Assembly: GCA_037133915.1 (NCBI GenBank)
Contig: JBAXND010000005.1
Location: forward strand, 64,488 to 122,408
Source of the DNA: Bacteroidota bacterium
Lineage (GTDB): Bacteria; Bacteroidota; Bacteroidia; Bacteroidales; CAIWKO01
DNA length: 57,921 nucleotides
Direction: 5' to 3'
Shown here: piece after piece, positions 18,163 to 26,426 of the stretch
Position numbering within the stretch: the first letter of the stretch is position 1
Layout: each line of letters begins with the position of its first letter
Made by a program: the position numbers and the translations under genes
The notes under the pieces: generated by a model
The model's input: only the letters and a program-made list of their open reading frames with translations
Database searches by the model: none
Told to the model about the DNA's origin: nothing

Positions 18163-19493
18163 TATTTTACCCTCCTGTTTTTGATGTAATGGTCAATGGC
18201 GGCCGCTGCTTTTTTGCCGTCGCGCACGGCTTTTATAATAAGTGCGGGACCGTTCACAATATCGCCTCCGGCAAATATTCCGGGAACAGATGTGGCGCAG
18301 CTTGCAGCATCCGTCTTTATCAATTCTTTCTCAACTTTTACGTTGGGATACATTTTATATTCTGCATCAGCGGTACCGGAGCCAATGGCTTCAATAATGG
18401 TATCAGCCTTGAGCTCCCAGTCGGAACCGGCTATTTCAATGGGTTTACGGCGACCGTCTTTGTCAGCGGCCCCGAGTTCGGTGCGGCGTAAAAGTATTCC
18501 GGAAACCTTGCCATCTTTTTCAATATAATCAATCGGCTGATTGAGCAATAGCAGATGTGTGCCAGCATTCAGGATGTTCAGCTTTTCGTCTTCCTCGGCA
18601 GGCATCTGCAAAAATGACCGTCGGTAAACAAGATAAACATCTTTTGCGCCAAGCATAACAGATGTTTCAACGCAATCCATGGCAACGGATCCGCCGCCGA
18701 TTACAGCCACTGTTTTATCTTTTAAATGTGATTCAATCAGCTTCGAATTCCCTTCTTTCATCTTCGAAAGAATTTCTGTGGATGAGAAAACGCCTTTGAT
18801 ATTTTTATCGTTCAGGCGGGCCGGATTCCACAGGCCGGTTGCAACAAATACCGCGTCGAATCCTGTGTTCAGAAGATTCTCAACAGCGCCGTCGCCATGA
18901 ATGGTTGTATTGCATTTGAATGTAACGCCCAGTTTTACGATAGGCTCCAGTTCTTTCTGAAGATAATTGACCGGAAAGCGGTGGTCGGGAACACCGTAAC
19001 GCAGCACGCCGCCGGCTTCGGCACGGGCTTCAAAAACGGTGACACTGTAACCCAATTTTGCAAGAGCTGCAGCGCAAGTAATACCTGCTGGTCCGGAGCC
19101 AACAATGGCAACTGCGCTGTTTTGTTTTTCAACAACGTCTCCGGCACTGAAATCAAAATCAAGATTCCACGAATATTCCATCAGGAATCGTTGAATTTTC
19201 CCGATGCGGATAGGTTTGTCAATACTTGTAGCGCTGCATTCTTTTTCGCAGAGTTGAGCTGTTGGGCATAAAATACCGCAAGCAGTACCGAGAACATTAT
19301 TATTTTTTATGGTACGGATGGCGCCTGTGATATTGCGCATTCTCAGTTTCCGTATAAACGCACCGGGGTCAGTTCCTCCGGGGCAGCCTTTGGAGCAGGG
19401 TGCATCATAGCAAAGCAAACAGCGGTTTGCTTCGGCTAATGCCTGCTGAATATCAAATCCATTTTCAAAGGTGTATGATTTTGTTTTCTCCAT
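18162..19493 (-). CDS. preT: NAD-dependent dihydropyrimidine dehydrogenase, PreT subunit
   Basis: The electron-transfer subunit passing NAD(P)H electrons through FAD and Fe-S clusters to PreA. The 443-residue protein opens with a Cys-rich Fe-S domain (CLLCYDAPCSKGCPGGTDPG, CGILCPTAQLCEKEC). It then has an FAD Rossmann fold (AIVGSGPAGITCAAALAKLG), GGVLRYGVPDHR, a second dinucleotide fold (AVIGGGSVAMDCVETSVMLG) and a C-terminal FAD motif (GIFAGGDIVNGPALIIKAVR). It is similar to the small subunit of glutamate synthase; pairing with PreA identifies it. A strong AGGAGG ribosome site lies 5 bases before the start, unusual for this phylum. First gene of the pyrimidine operon. Confidence 0.95.
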   Translation of the reverse strand: MEKTKSYTFENGFDIQQALAEANRCLLCYDAPCSKGCPGGTDPGAFIRKLRMRNITGAIRTIKNNNVLGTACGILCPTAQLCEKECSATSIDKPIRIGKIQRFLMEYSWNLDFDFSAGDVVEKQNSAVAIVGSGPAGITCAAALAKLGYSVTVFEARAEAGGVLRYGVPDHRFPVNYLQKELEPIVKLGVTFKCNTTIHGDGAVENLLNTGFDAVFVATGLWNPARLNDKNIKGVFSSTEILSKMKEGNSKLIESHLKDKTVAVIGGGSVAMDCVETSVMLGAKDVYLVYRRSFLQMPAEEDEKLNILNAGTHLLLLNQPIDYIEKDGKVSGILLRRTELGAADKDGRRKPIEIAGSDWELKADTIIEAIGSGTADAEYKMYPNVKVEKELIKTDAASCATSVPGIFAGGDIVNGPALIIKAVRDGKKAAAAIDHYIKNRRVK

Positions 19494-19602
19494 TTTTGCC
19501 TCCTGAAATTGATGTTATTACAACGTGTCAGATAATGTTATTTATATACCCAATCAGAAATCTGTCTGACGTGCATTTATTGAATACACATCAAAAATTT
19601 GC

Positions 19603-19635
19603 CAAGTATAAAAGTAAACATTTTTTTATGACAAA
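19603..19635 (-). promoter_or_regulatory. Candidate promoter of the pyrimidine catabolism operon
   Basis: On the minus strand, TTTG (19635-19632), a 21-bp spacer and TATACTTG (19610-19603) match the Bacteroidota -33/-7 promoter TTTG-N19-21-TAnnTTTG in 11 of 12 fixed positions and spacing. It ends 109 bp before the preT start, leaving a leader long enough for regulation. No operator was recognised. Confidence 0.6.
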
Positions 19636-19773
19636 GAGAGTCATCAGGCGATTTCCCGAATCGATATTGTTTTGGAATAGCCGGAAAGTAGAGACTGCAA
19701 TTTTCACAAGTGATTGCAAAAGCAGGCAATACCTGTATTGCATTTTACCTGCAATTAAAGCAATTTAATTGAT

Positions 19774-21639
19774 CTATTCAGCAATCAGTCTTCCTGTGCC
19801 AAAAAGTTTTTGGTTGCTGAACAGCATAAAGAAATAAATACCTTCAGTGAGGTTTTTACTTTCAACCTTATACGATTCTCCGCTTATCTTTTCAAATTGC
19901 TGAACCAACCTTCCGTCCGTGTCGTAAATACGTAATGTAAGCAGGTCATTATCCGGATTACTGAAAGTGAGAAATGTGTTTTCATTGAATGGGTTGGGAG
20001 AAACAATTACTGCATTTGTTCCGGAAGGCATTTCTTCTGTCGATGATCCTGAGCAACCGGTATAATTTAAAGTCATGGCTGCGGGACCGCAGGGATTGGC
20101 AACAGTACTTCCTCCTGTATTACCAATAACCGCGAGTTCATTGGCGTTATTTCTGGTAAGAACATAATTTGCACCCAATATCTCATATGCCGGTCGAAGT
20201 GTTCGGGCGGTCATTCCGCTGTCAAGCGCCCAGTGCATCACATCTCCCAATTCTCCGTAATGTCCCTGCTGCACAAAATGACCTATCTCATGCGTTGACA
20301 CACTTTGAAAATCATATTCATTGGTGGCAGGCAATGCCGTTAAGAAATTCCAGCTTATGGTATGATTAAAAATGATGTCACATTCTTTCAGGTACCTGTA
20401 CGTTGAGCCACCCGCCTGGCATGCATCATAAAAGGAAGTTGCTCTTCCCAGCGTGCCCGCGGGGAGTGCAGCCGTATTGTCGAAAGAAATTACATTTGTT
20501 CCGTCCATTTGGCTTATCCCTGTTGCCGTCGTTGCTGCGCCTGCTGTTTTCCAATTCACGCCTGTGGCACATCGCCATAAATCAAGACCATATGTGAACC
20601 GTGCCACGGCATTGGTATTTGTATAAAAATCGTTATTGAAAGTCCATGTATAGCCGCCTGTGGTATTCGTATTTACAAGGTCAAAGGTGAAGGATTTATA
20701 GGTAGCGCCTCCGTCGCTTGAAAGGTATGAGTTGGTAATATTATAGGTGACAACAAGCGGTTGGGGAGATCCATAGTAAATCGTGTCAGGACCTAATATA
20801 TATACAGTACCGCTCGTGGCCTGAGTGGGCACATACGTTTTAATCTGGGTGTCGCTCCAGCTAATAATCTGGTTGCAGGCAGTAGGCGGCGAAATGATAC
20901 CGTTCGGTGTATTGTTGGCATCGTGGAACCATATACTGGTTGGAATAGTTCCAAAGCCGCTTCCGTTGATTGTAATCTCGGTGTAAGTACCGGCAGTAAC
21001 TGTGAGAGGCGAGATAGAACTGATAACAACACTTTTATTGTTATTCGCATGTATGCTGAGATAATCTTTAGCAGAGAATGACGACAATTCAACAAATGAT
21101 TGATGTGTGATTGATGATATTTTTTGATAAAGCAGGTCAATATTTTCGTAGGAATCATAGACCCCGGAAATAATGTTTCTGTTTTTAAAATAGCGGATAA
21201 AGCTCTGACCGCCTGCGTAAGCCTGATAAGCTGGATTGCTGAAGCTGATATTACTGACAAGATTATTTTCAGTCAGGTCAAAAATACCGACGTCGCCAAC
21301 GGCTAAATCAATGTTTGGAACTAATGTAATCAGCTCATCACCCACCTGACCACCTTCTGCAAGTAATGTGATGTTCAAATTGTCGGTGCTCCCTTTGAAA
21401 TATTTATACACAGTAACATCGTATTGTGTAAAAATCATCGTTTTTTGAACGTTCCAAAACGATTGCTTTGAAACTACCCTGCCTTCGATTACGATGCTCG
21501 AATTATTTATTCGTTGCTGCAATGAAACCGGCTTCATCATGCAGTTCTGAGCATTCAGGGTAGGGAGGGATAAGCCGGTCATTATACAAAGGATAATGGC
21601 ACAGCATACAGATGTTAATCGTAGAATGTTTGTTTTCAT
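19774..21639 (-). CDS. Secreted zinc metalloprotease with T9SS type A sorting domain
   Basis: This 621-residue exported protein has a signal peptide (IILCIMTGLSLPTLNAQ). Its middle (about residues 215-310) is an IPT/TIG-like beta sandwich (SPLTVTAGTYTEITINGSGF). A protease-like domain follows with THEIGHFVQQGHYGELGDVMH near residue 460. HEIGH plus the third His reads HExxHxxxxxH as in matrixin-type metzincins, but the conserved Gly of the consensus is Gln; DVMH resembles a Met-turn. The C-terminal 75 residues (VSPNPFNENTFLTFSN...GIYFFMLFSNQKLFGTGRL) are a T9SS type A sorting domain, so it is exported through the outer membrane and anchored or released. ATG 21639 starts directly at the signal peptide. 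The substrate is unknown. Confidence 0.8.
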   Translation of the reverse strand: MKTNILRLTSVCCAIILCIMTGLSLPTLNAQNCMMKPVSLQQRINNSSIVIEGRVVSKQSFWNVQKTMIFTQYDVTVYKYFKGSTDNLNITLLAEGGQVGDELITLVPNIDLAVGDVGIFDLTENNLVSNISFSNPAYQAYAGGQSFIRYFKNRNIISGVYDSYENIDLLYQKISSITHQSFVELSSFSAKDYLSIHANNNKSVVISSISPLTVTAGTYTEITINGSGFGTIPTSIWFHDANNTPNGIISPPTACNQIISWSDTQIKTYVPTQATSGTVYILGPDTIYYGSPQPLVVTYNITNSYLSSDGGATYKSFTFDLVNTNTTGGYTWTFNNDFYTNTNAVARFTYGLDLWRCATGVNWKTAGAATTATGISQMDGTNVISFDNTAALPAGTLGRATSFYDACQAGGSTYRYLKECDIIFNHTISWNFLTALPATNEYDFQSVSTHEIGHFVQQGHYGELGDVMHWALDSGMTARTLRPAYEILGANYVLTRNNANELAVIGNTGGSTVANPCGPAAMTLNYTGCSGSSTEEMPSGTNAVIVSPNPFNENTFLTFSNPDNDLLTLRIYDTDGRLVQQFEKISGESYKVESKNLTEGIYFFMLFSNQKLFGTGRLIAE

Positions 21640-21791
21640 AGTGTGATGTATTTGTTGACGCAAATTTCGTAAAATATTGTTAAGAATTACAAAAAATGCC
21701 CTGTTGATATTTTTTTCAGTTAAATTAACATATTGTTAGTGGCTTGTATGTATATTTGAAGGTTAATAAAAATATCATTAATCCGCGCCTT

Positions 21792-22544
21792 ATGAAAAAG
21801 ACCATTCTATTATTAACCGCACTTGTGTTTACGGCAATATCTGCAAATGCTCAGGAAGCAAAAGTCAAACATCATGATATACGCATCATGGTAAATAACA
21901 TCGCTAACCGGAGTCAGAATGATTTCTTCGAATATTTATTTTATTATGACTGGATGGATGATGATTATGCTTATTACGATTTGCCGAGCAGTTTTTTTAA
22001 TAAAAAGAATTATGGAATAGGGTACCGCTATCGTTTCGGAAATAATGCCTTGAGGTTCAATATTGGCTTTAATTACACTACGCAAAAGAATGTCAGGAAT
22101 TCAACATCTTTAACAAGTGGCGGTTTAACAAAATATAAAAATACGCTGATGGATATGTTTACCAGTGTTGGGTATCAGCGGGATTTTGTTTTCGATAAAT
22201 GCCACATTTATGTTGGTGTGGATGCCAAATATAATTACATGACTTATGATGAAGATTATACAACAACCAACAATGCTTACCCGACTGATTATACGATCGA
22301 TTATGGCGTTAATAATTACACAACAGGCATCGGCGGCGGACCATTTGTCGGAGCAGAATATTTTATAGTGCCGGCACTTTCGGTTTCAATTGAAACCGGA
22401 TGCGATTATTTTCATGAAGTAGTTGGTTCGAAATACAAACGGAACCCCAGCAATGCTGCGAGCGATGAGTCATCACGAGAAGATGTAAAACAAAACTTCA
22501 AGTTCAATCCGCTTTCTACAATAAGCGTGAACGTTCATTTTTAA
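21792..22544 (+). CDS. Predicted outer membrane beta-barrel protein
   Basis: This 250-residue protein has a clear signal peptide (MKKTILLLTALVFTAISANA/Q). The mature part alternates aromatic and polar residues as in beta-barrel strands (GIGYRYRFGNNALRFNIGFNY, YVGVDAKYNYMTY) and ends in an aromatic residue after a strand (PLSTISVNVHF), typical of Omp85-recognised barrels. No specific family is recognised. It stands between two minus-strand T9SS genes and has no obvious partner. Confidence 0.7.
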   Translation: MKKTILLLTALVFTAISANAQEAKVKHHDIRIMVNNIANRSQNDFFEYLFYYDWMDDDYAYYDLPSSFFNKKNYGIGYRYRFGNNALRFNIGFNYTTQKNVRNSTSLTSGGLTKYKNTLMDMFTSVGYQRDFVFDKCHIYVGVDAKYNYMTYDEDYTTTNNAYPTDYTIDYGVNNYTTGIGGGPFVGAEYFIVPALSVSIETGCDYFHEVVGSKYKRNPSNAASDESSREDVKQNFKFNPLSTISVNVHF

Positions 22545-22556
22545 GAAAATGGATGA

Positions 22557-24611
22557 TTATTCTTTGATAATCTTTTGGATGCCGGTGCTTCCGTTCTTAT
22601 GGTGGTATTTCAGGATGTAAACTCCGTTTTGAAGTGCCGTCAAATCAATCATTGTACTGCTGTTACACATATCTATATTTAGCACGGGTCTTCCGGTAAT
22701 ATCAAACAATTCAATCTTGCTGAGCATAGCTTCCGACTCGACGAAAACAAGACCACCCGTCGGATTTGGGAATACGCGAATAAATGAATCATCTTGCGAA
22801 ACAGCTACACTCAGATCGGGGCAGCTTCCAGGCATATTTGCATCGAGCCATGCAAGCCGGTCACTGATCCAGGATTTGAATTTTGTGATTTCACCATCAT
22901 ATGTTGTAGGCTGTGGGCCAATTTCAGGAGTTCCGACGTTAATGCCGAGTATGGGCCATTTTCTGTAATGACGGGCCTGTGCCTGCTCAACAAGCATATG
23001 CACAGAATCAATGTAGCTGAACAAATACGCGGTATCTAAAATTGTCTGCCGGAGCGTAAAATACCTGCAATTGAGCTGATGGGTGAAGGTACTGTCCTGC
23101 ATGAGCCGCACTGCCCAGCCGGGAGAGTTCACGTCCGGGCCGCAGTCATTTATCTTATATGCCCATCCCGAACCATCGGTAGCAGCAAAGATCGGGCACT
23201 CGTTAATATTTTTCCATGCCCAGTCAAAATCCCATACCGGTCCGAAATTAAGCCGCTTGTCTTTGCTGTCCTTATCTTTGCTCATGTACCAGCTTTTCTT
23301 GAAGCCATCATTATTCCGCGAAACCTCATTCACAATAAAATAATCAATAAACGACGGAACGTCCATCCATGCACGGTATCCCGTTGCAGGTTCGGTAAAA
23401 TGGCTGCTGTAAAGAGCGTTCTCAAAGGATTCCATGAAACTCTGAATATATAATTTTTGCTGTGTTGTAATGGTGTTTTGATCAGGGTATTCATAAACAA
23501 AATACACATCCAGGTTAGAATGGTCGACAGGCGAAAAGCCCGACAACCAGCTATTGTTGGCATCGTGATAATCTATTTTAATGATGTAACCCCCGGTGAG
23601 GCTGTCGCCTGCATTATCGTCGGCATCAAGTTTTGAAATATCCACCCGGTGTTTATCCCGTTTAATCTTTTCCATTAGCAGGTACATTCCAAGGTAGTTA
23701 TTGTTGACCAGCAATTCGCAGAAGCGGCTGTGAGTGGCATAATGCCCCGATAGCTCGAATAATTTATGCGCAAGTGTATTACGCATAAAAACCTTATCGT
23801 TGTAGAGTGCAAAAAGTATCCAGTCATTTTCAGAAGGCATGCCGAGCAGCGGCACATCCAGATTATTTCCCAGTGCATCGCGGGTTTCAACCCCATAAGG
23901 CTTTTGGGGAAGGCTGGCCGAATAGGAGCCGCGGATTTCAATGCCAATACTTCCGTCATAAGCATTCGCCACATCCGTTATGTGGTTGTAATTTCCGGGG
24001 CCGTTATCAATAATTTTCATGGAGGCCGTAATCTTAGGCTCGTTAGGTATTTCCTGACCATTTGTATTAATAAGAACCAGCGGCAGGTTCGACGAATCCA
24101 TTACAAAAGGTGCGCTCGGATTGTTTCCGAATTCCAGCGACCAGTTATTCAACGTGCCGGCATCAGCCGCGTATGTGTCAGTTATTTTCAGTGTCCAGTT
24201 GCCGTTTCCATTCTGACCGTTATTCACATTTCCAAGAATATCCATCGGGATAAACGTACCCGTGAAGGGTGCTGTTGCGGTACTTATCATGGTGGCCGCG
24301 CTGTCGTTTAAACAAGTTCCGGTAAAATTATCATCGCCGCCGCCGATTCCGCTGAACAACAGAACCGTTGTTCCATCGGGAGCAATCAGTTTAACATCCA
24401 GATCAGAATCGTAGGTATGGGTGATATCAAGACAAACCGAAAGCAGCCCGTGACTGCCGTTGATAATAGCCGGGTTCATTCCTGACACGTTAATTATATA
24501 GTAATTTGGTTGTCCGTCGTCAGTAATGGAACCGCCGGTTCCGGTGTAGGTCTGGGAAAAGCCATTAAGAAAGGAGAAAAGCAACATGAGGCAGGTGAAG
24601 AAATGTTTCAT
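22557..24611 (-). CDS. Secreted P-domain / CotH-kinase protein with T9SS sorting domain
   Basis: This 684-residue exported protein has a signal peptide (LMLLFSFLNGFSQ). A proprotein-convertase-type P domain (about residues 25-165: CLDITHTYDSDLDVKLIAPD...NGNWTLKITDTYAADAGTLNNW) is followed by a CotH-kinase-like domain (about 200-590: IGIEIRGSYSASLPQKPYGV, MRNTLAHKLFELSG, NNYLGMYLLMEKIKRDKHRV, WDFDWAWKN). A T9SS type A sorting domain closes the chain (VFPNPTGGLVFVESEAM...GVYILKYHH). CotH-fold proteins are atypical secreted protein kinases in spore coats and effectors; the Bacteroidota relatives are cell-surface proteins of unknown substrate. Its N-terminal third is nearly duplicated in the fragment at 27541-27984. 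Confidence 0.85.
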   Translation of the reverse strand: MKHFFTCLMLLFSFLNGFSQTYTGTGGSITDDGQPNYYIINVSGMNPAIINGSHGLLSVCLDITHTYDSDLDVKLIAPDGTTVLLFSGIGGGDDNFTGTCLNDSAATMISTATAPFTGTFIPMDILGNVNNGQNGNGNWTLKITDTYAADAGTLNNWSLEFGNNPSAPFVMDSSNLPLVLINTNGQEIPNEPKITASMKIIDNGPGNYNHITDVANAYDGSIGIEIRGSYSASLPQKPYGVETRDALGNNLDVPLLGMPSENDWILFALYNDKVFMRNTLAHKLFELSGHYATHSRFCELLVNNNYLGMYLLMEKIKRDKHRVDISKLDADDNAGDSLTGGYIIKIDYHDANNSWLSGFSPVDHSNLDVYFVYEYPDQNTITTQQKLYIQSFMESFENALYSSHFTEPATGYRAWMDVPSFIDYFIVNEVSRNNDGFKKSWYMSKDKDSKDKRLNFGPVWDFDWAWKNINECPIFAATDGSGWAYKINDCGPDVNSPGWAVRLMQDSTFTHQLNCRYFTLRQTILDTAYLFSYIDSVHMLVEQAQARHYRKWPILGINVGTPEIGPQPTTYDGEITKFKSWISDRLAWLDANMPGSCPDLSVAVSQDDSFIRVFPNPTGGLVFVESEAMLSKIELFDITGRPVLNIDMCNSSTMIDLTALQNGVYILKYHHKNGSTGIQKIIKE

Positions 24612-24640
24612 CGGGAACTGTATTTGCAGAAGTGTAACCG

Positions 24641-24648
24641 CAAAAATA
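24641..24648 (-). promoter_or_regulatory. Candidate -7 promoter element for the CotH-kinase gene
   Basis: TATTTTTG on the minus strand matches TAnnTTTG and lies 29 bp before the start codon. A -33 box is not clear. Confidence 0.4.
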
Positions 24649-24711
24649 GGAATTAGTGATATGCAGGAACATAAATATTAAATAAATTGTATCCGGAGAA
24701 TTATTACCGGC

Positions 24712-24812
24712 AGCGGAGAATGTTCGCTTTCGCTCTCACTCTCCGCTTTGTTTTTGGCTCCACCCTGCTAGACTTGAACTAGCGACCCTTCCGCCTGTGG
24801 CGGATCAGATGC
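24712..24812 (-). repeat. tRNA-derived repeat, copy A (hairpin plus altered tRNA 3' half)
   Basis: On the minus strand this is a tRNA 3'-half-like stretch (24812-24757, with the T-arm GCTAGTTCAAGTCTAGC) followed by a hairpin (24747-24712, CGGAGA ... TCTCCG). The part that should form the anticodon loop is replaced by the palindrome TCCGCCACAGGCGGA, and no D-arm lies upstream, so it cannot be a working tRNA. The 42 bases including the hairpin (24712-24753) are identical to those of copy B at 24859. The same arrangement, with the same altered loop in degenerate form, recurs at 29599-29705. Confidence 0.7.
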
Positions 24813-24858
24813 TGATTCTATTTATAACTGTTCGTATCAACAAAGAGACAAATAAAAA

Positions 24859-24894
24859 AGCGGAGAATGTTCGCTTTCGCTCTCACTCTCCGCT
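24859..24894 (-). terminator. Hairpin terminator formerly downstream of tRNA-Asn
   Basis: Read on the minus strand, this is a hairpin with outer stem AGCGGAGA / TCTCCGCT followed by a TTTTTTATTT run (24858-24849). It lies just beyond the 3' end of the tRNA-Asn fragment, so it looks like the original terminator of the tRNA gene, separated from the intact gene when the element integrated. Confidence 0.65.
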
Positions 24895-24898
24895 TTGT

Positions 24899-24949
24899 TT
24901 CTTGCTCCCCCTGCTAGACTTGAACTAGCGACCCTCTGATTAACAGTCA
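24899..24949 (-). repeat. Left attachment site: 51-bp direct repeat, 3' part of tRNA-Asn
   Basis: This 51-bp stretch is identical to 57863-57913. On the minus strand it contains the anticodon loop (CTGTTAA, anticodon GTT), variable region, T-arm and acceptor 3' strand of tRNA-Asn, but the sequence upstream (AAATTTATAAG) is not tRNA. The identity stops three bases into the 5' side of the anticodon stem, consistent with crossover in the anticodon arm by a tyrosine integrase. It is the tRNA fragment displaced by integration. Confidence 0.9.
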
Positions 24950-25072
24950 AATTTATAAGTGTTTTCGATGTCTTGCTATTTTTTTTGTAAATTATATAAA
25001 TATCAGTTAATCAATATTTAAAAGTGCAATATTTATTTTATTGATTTGTGTTTGTTTTCGATATTTGACTAT

Positions 25073-25098
25073 ATTTGTGTATCAAAATGTGTATCAAA
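25073..25098 (+). promoter_or_regulatory. Left copy of terminal 26-bp motif (candidate integrase arm site)
   Basis: The stretch contains two tandem GTGTATCAAAA units and matches 57795-57820 in 25 of 26 positions, in the same orientation (they differ at one A/C). It lies 123 bp inside the left attachment site, just before the integrase gene. Paired directly repeated motifs near both ends resemble arm-type binding sites of tyrosine integrases. The position before the gene would also allow autoregulation. Confidence 0.6.
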
Positions 25099-25119
25099 AT
25101 TATTTTATCCTGTAAAAGT

Positions 25120-26331
25120 ATGATTACAACAACAGCAATAATTCTCGACACCCGTAGAGCTACGAAAGATAATAAATATCCACTTAAACTTAGGGTGACA
25201 TTTCAACGAAGAAGAAAATACTATGGAACACAATACAAGCTGACCTTAGACGAATGGGATAAAGTCAATGGAAAAAAACCGCATAATGATTACAAAGAAA
25301 TCCGTAACCAAACAAATAAAATCGTTGAGGAGGCGGATGCTGTCATCAAAAAAATGGAAAGCTTTTCGTTTGACCTTTTTGAAAAACAATATTTCAAAAA
25401 GGCAAGTGTGCGGGATATCTCAACTGCTTTTCAAAATTATATCGACAAACTCAATGAACAGTCTAGAATTAGTACGGCCATTTCATATCGGTGCGCAAAA
25501 AATAGTTTAGCAAAATTTAAAAATGAATTTTTATTTCAAGAGATCACTCCGGATTTATTGAGAAAATATGAATCTTGGATGCTTTCCAAAGGTAAATCAA
25601 CTACTTCTGTTGGGTTTTATCTGCGCAGTCTCCGTACAATTGTTAATGAAGCAATGAAAGAGGGGGTTATAAAGGCTGAGCAATACCCTTTCGGAAAAGG
25701 GAAATACCAAATACCAACCGGACAGAATATCAAAAAGGCTCTCACAATAAAAGAAGTTCAACAAATCATAAGTTTTGAAACGGTTCCTGGAACTGCTGAA
25801 GACAAAGCCCGCGATCTCTGGATACTGTCATATATGTGCAATGGCGTTAACATGAAGGATATTTGTCGATGGAAATATAAAAATCTGAAAGGTGACAAGA
25901 TCACATTTTATCGTGCGAAAACCGAAAGAACTAGTCGTAACCCTAAGCCAATTGTTATAATTCTCACCGACAAAGCAAAGAAAATTATTTGCAAGTGGTC
26001 AAACAAAAGAAAAAGCGATGAAACCTACATTTTTCCTTTTCTTAATGATATAAACGATCCCATTCGTGAAAAAAAAGCCGTTGAACAAGTTGTCAAAACT
26101 ACTAACAAATATATGGTTCGTATGGCAAAAGACCTAGGTATCGAGACTAATCTAACGACGTACGTAGCTCGCCATACTTTTTCTACAATACTTAAACGCG
26201 GAGGCGTACCCATTGCTTTTATCAGCGAAAGTCTTGGGCACTCAGACCTTCGTACTACGGAAAATTATCTTGGGTCGTTTGAAGATGAGCAGAAAAGAGC
26301 TTTTGCCAGGTTACTGATTCCTGAGAAATAA
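25120..26331 (+). CDS. Tyrosine recombinase / phage-type integrase
   Basis: This 403-residue protein starts MITTTAIILDTRRATKDNKY, the typical N-terminal arm-binding domain of Bacteroidota integrases. A SAM-like core-binding domain follows (about residues 95-190, DISTAFQNYIDKLNEQSR). The catalytic domain shows LWILSYMCNGVNMKDICRWKYKNL (where the first catalytic Arg is normally expected but Asn precedes Met), YVARHTFSTILKRGG (H-x-x-R-like ARH, expected R and H) and GHSDLRTTENYLGSF with the Tyr nucleophile. I chose ATG 25120 rather than TTG 25075 because the latter would translate the terminal repeat motif. The gene is more AT-rich than the pre-24 kb genes. Confidence 0.93.
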   Translation: MITTTAIILDTRRATKDNKYPLKLRVTFQRRRKYYGTQYKLTLDEWDKVNGKKPHNDYKEIRNQTNKIVEEADAVIKKMESFSFDLFEKQYFKKASVRDISTAFQNYIDKLNEQSRISTAISYRCAKNSLAKFKNEFLFQEITPDLLRKYESWMLSKGKSTTSVGFYLRSLRTIVNEAMKEGVIKAEQYPFGKGKYQIPTGQNIKKALTIKEVQQIISFETVPGTAEDKARDLWILSYMCNGVNMKDICRWKYKNLKGDKITFYRAKTERTSRNPKPIVIILTDKAKKIICKWSNKRKSDETYIFPFLNDINDPIREKKAVEQVVKTTNKYMVRMAKDLGIETNLTTYVARHTFSTILKRGGVPIAFISESLGHSDLRTTENYLGSFEDEQKRAFARLLIPEK

Positions 26332-26426
26332 TAGAATGCTATGTGCAATACTTTTTTAACCCATCCAATATGCGAAAAAAAGCAAATCACGCCAGTCAGT
26401 CACAACCTTCGGAGCTTTTCCGTAGT

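Noticed and set aside
24712..24812. Functional tRNA at repeat copy A (and at copy C, 29599-29705)
   Set aside because: Only the T-arm and acceptor side are recognisable. The anticodon loop is replaced by a palindrome and no D-arm lies upstream.
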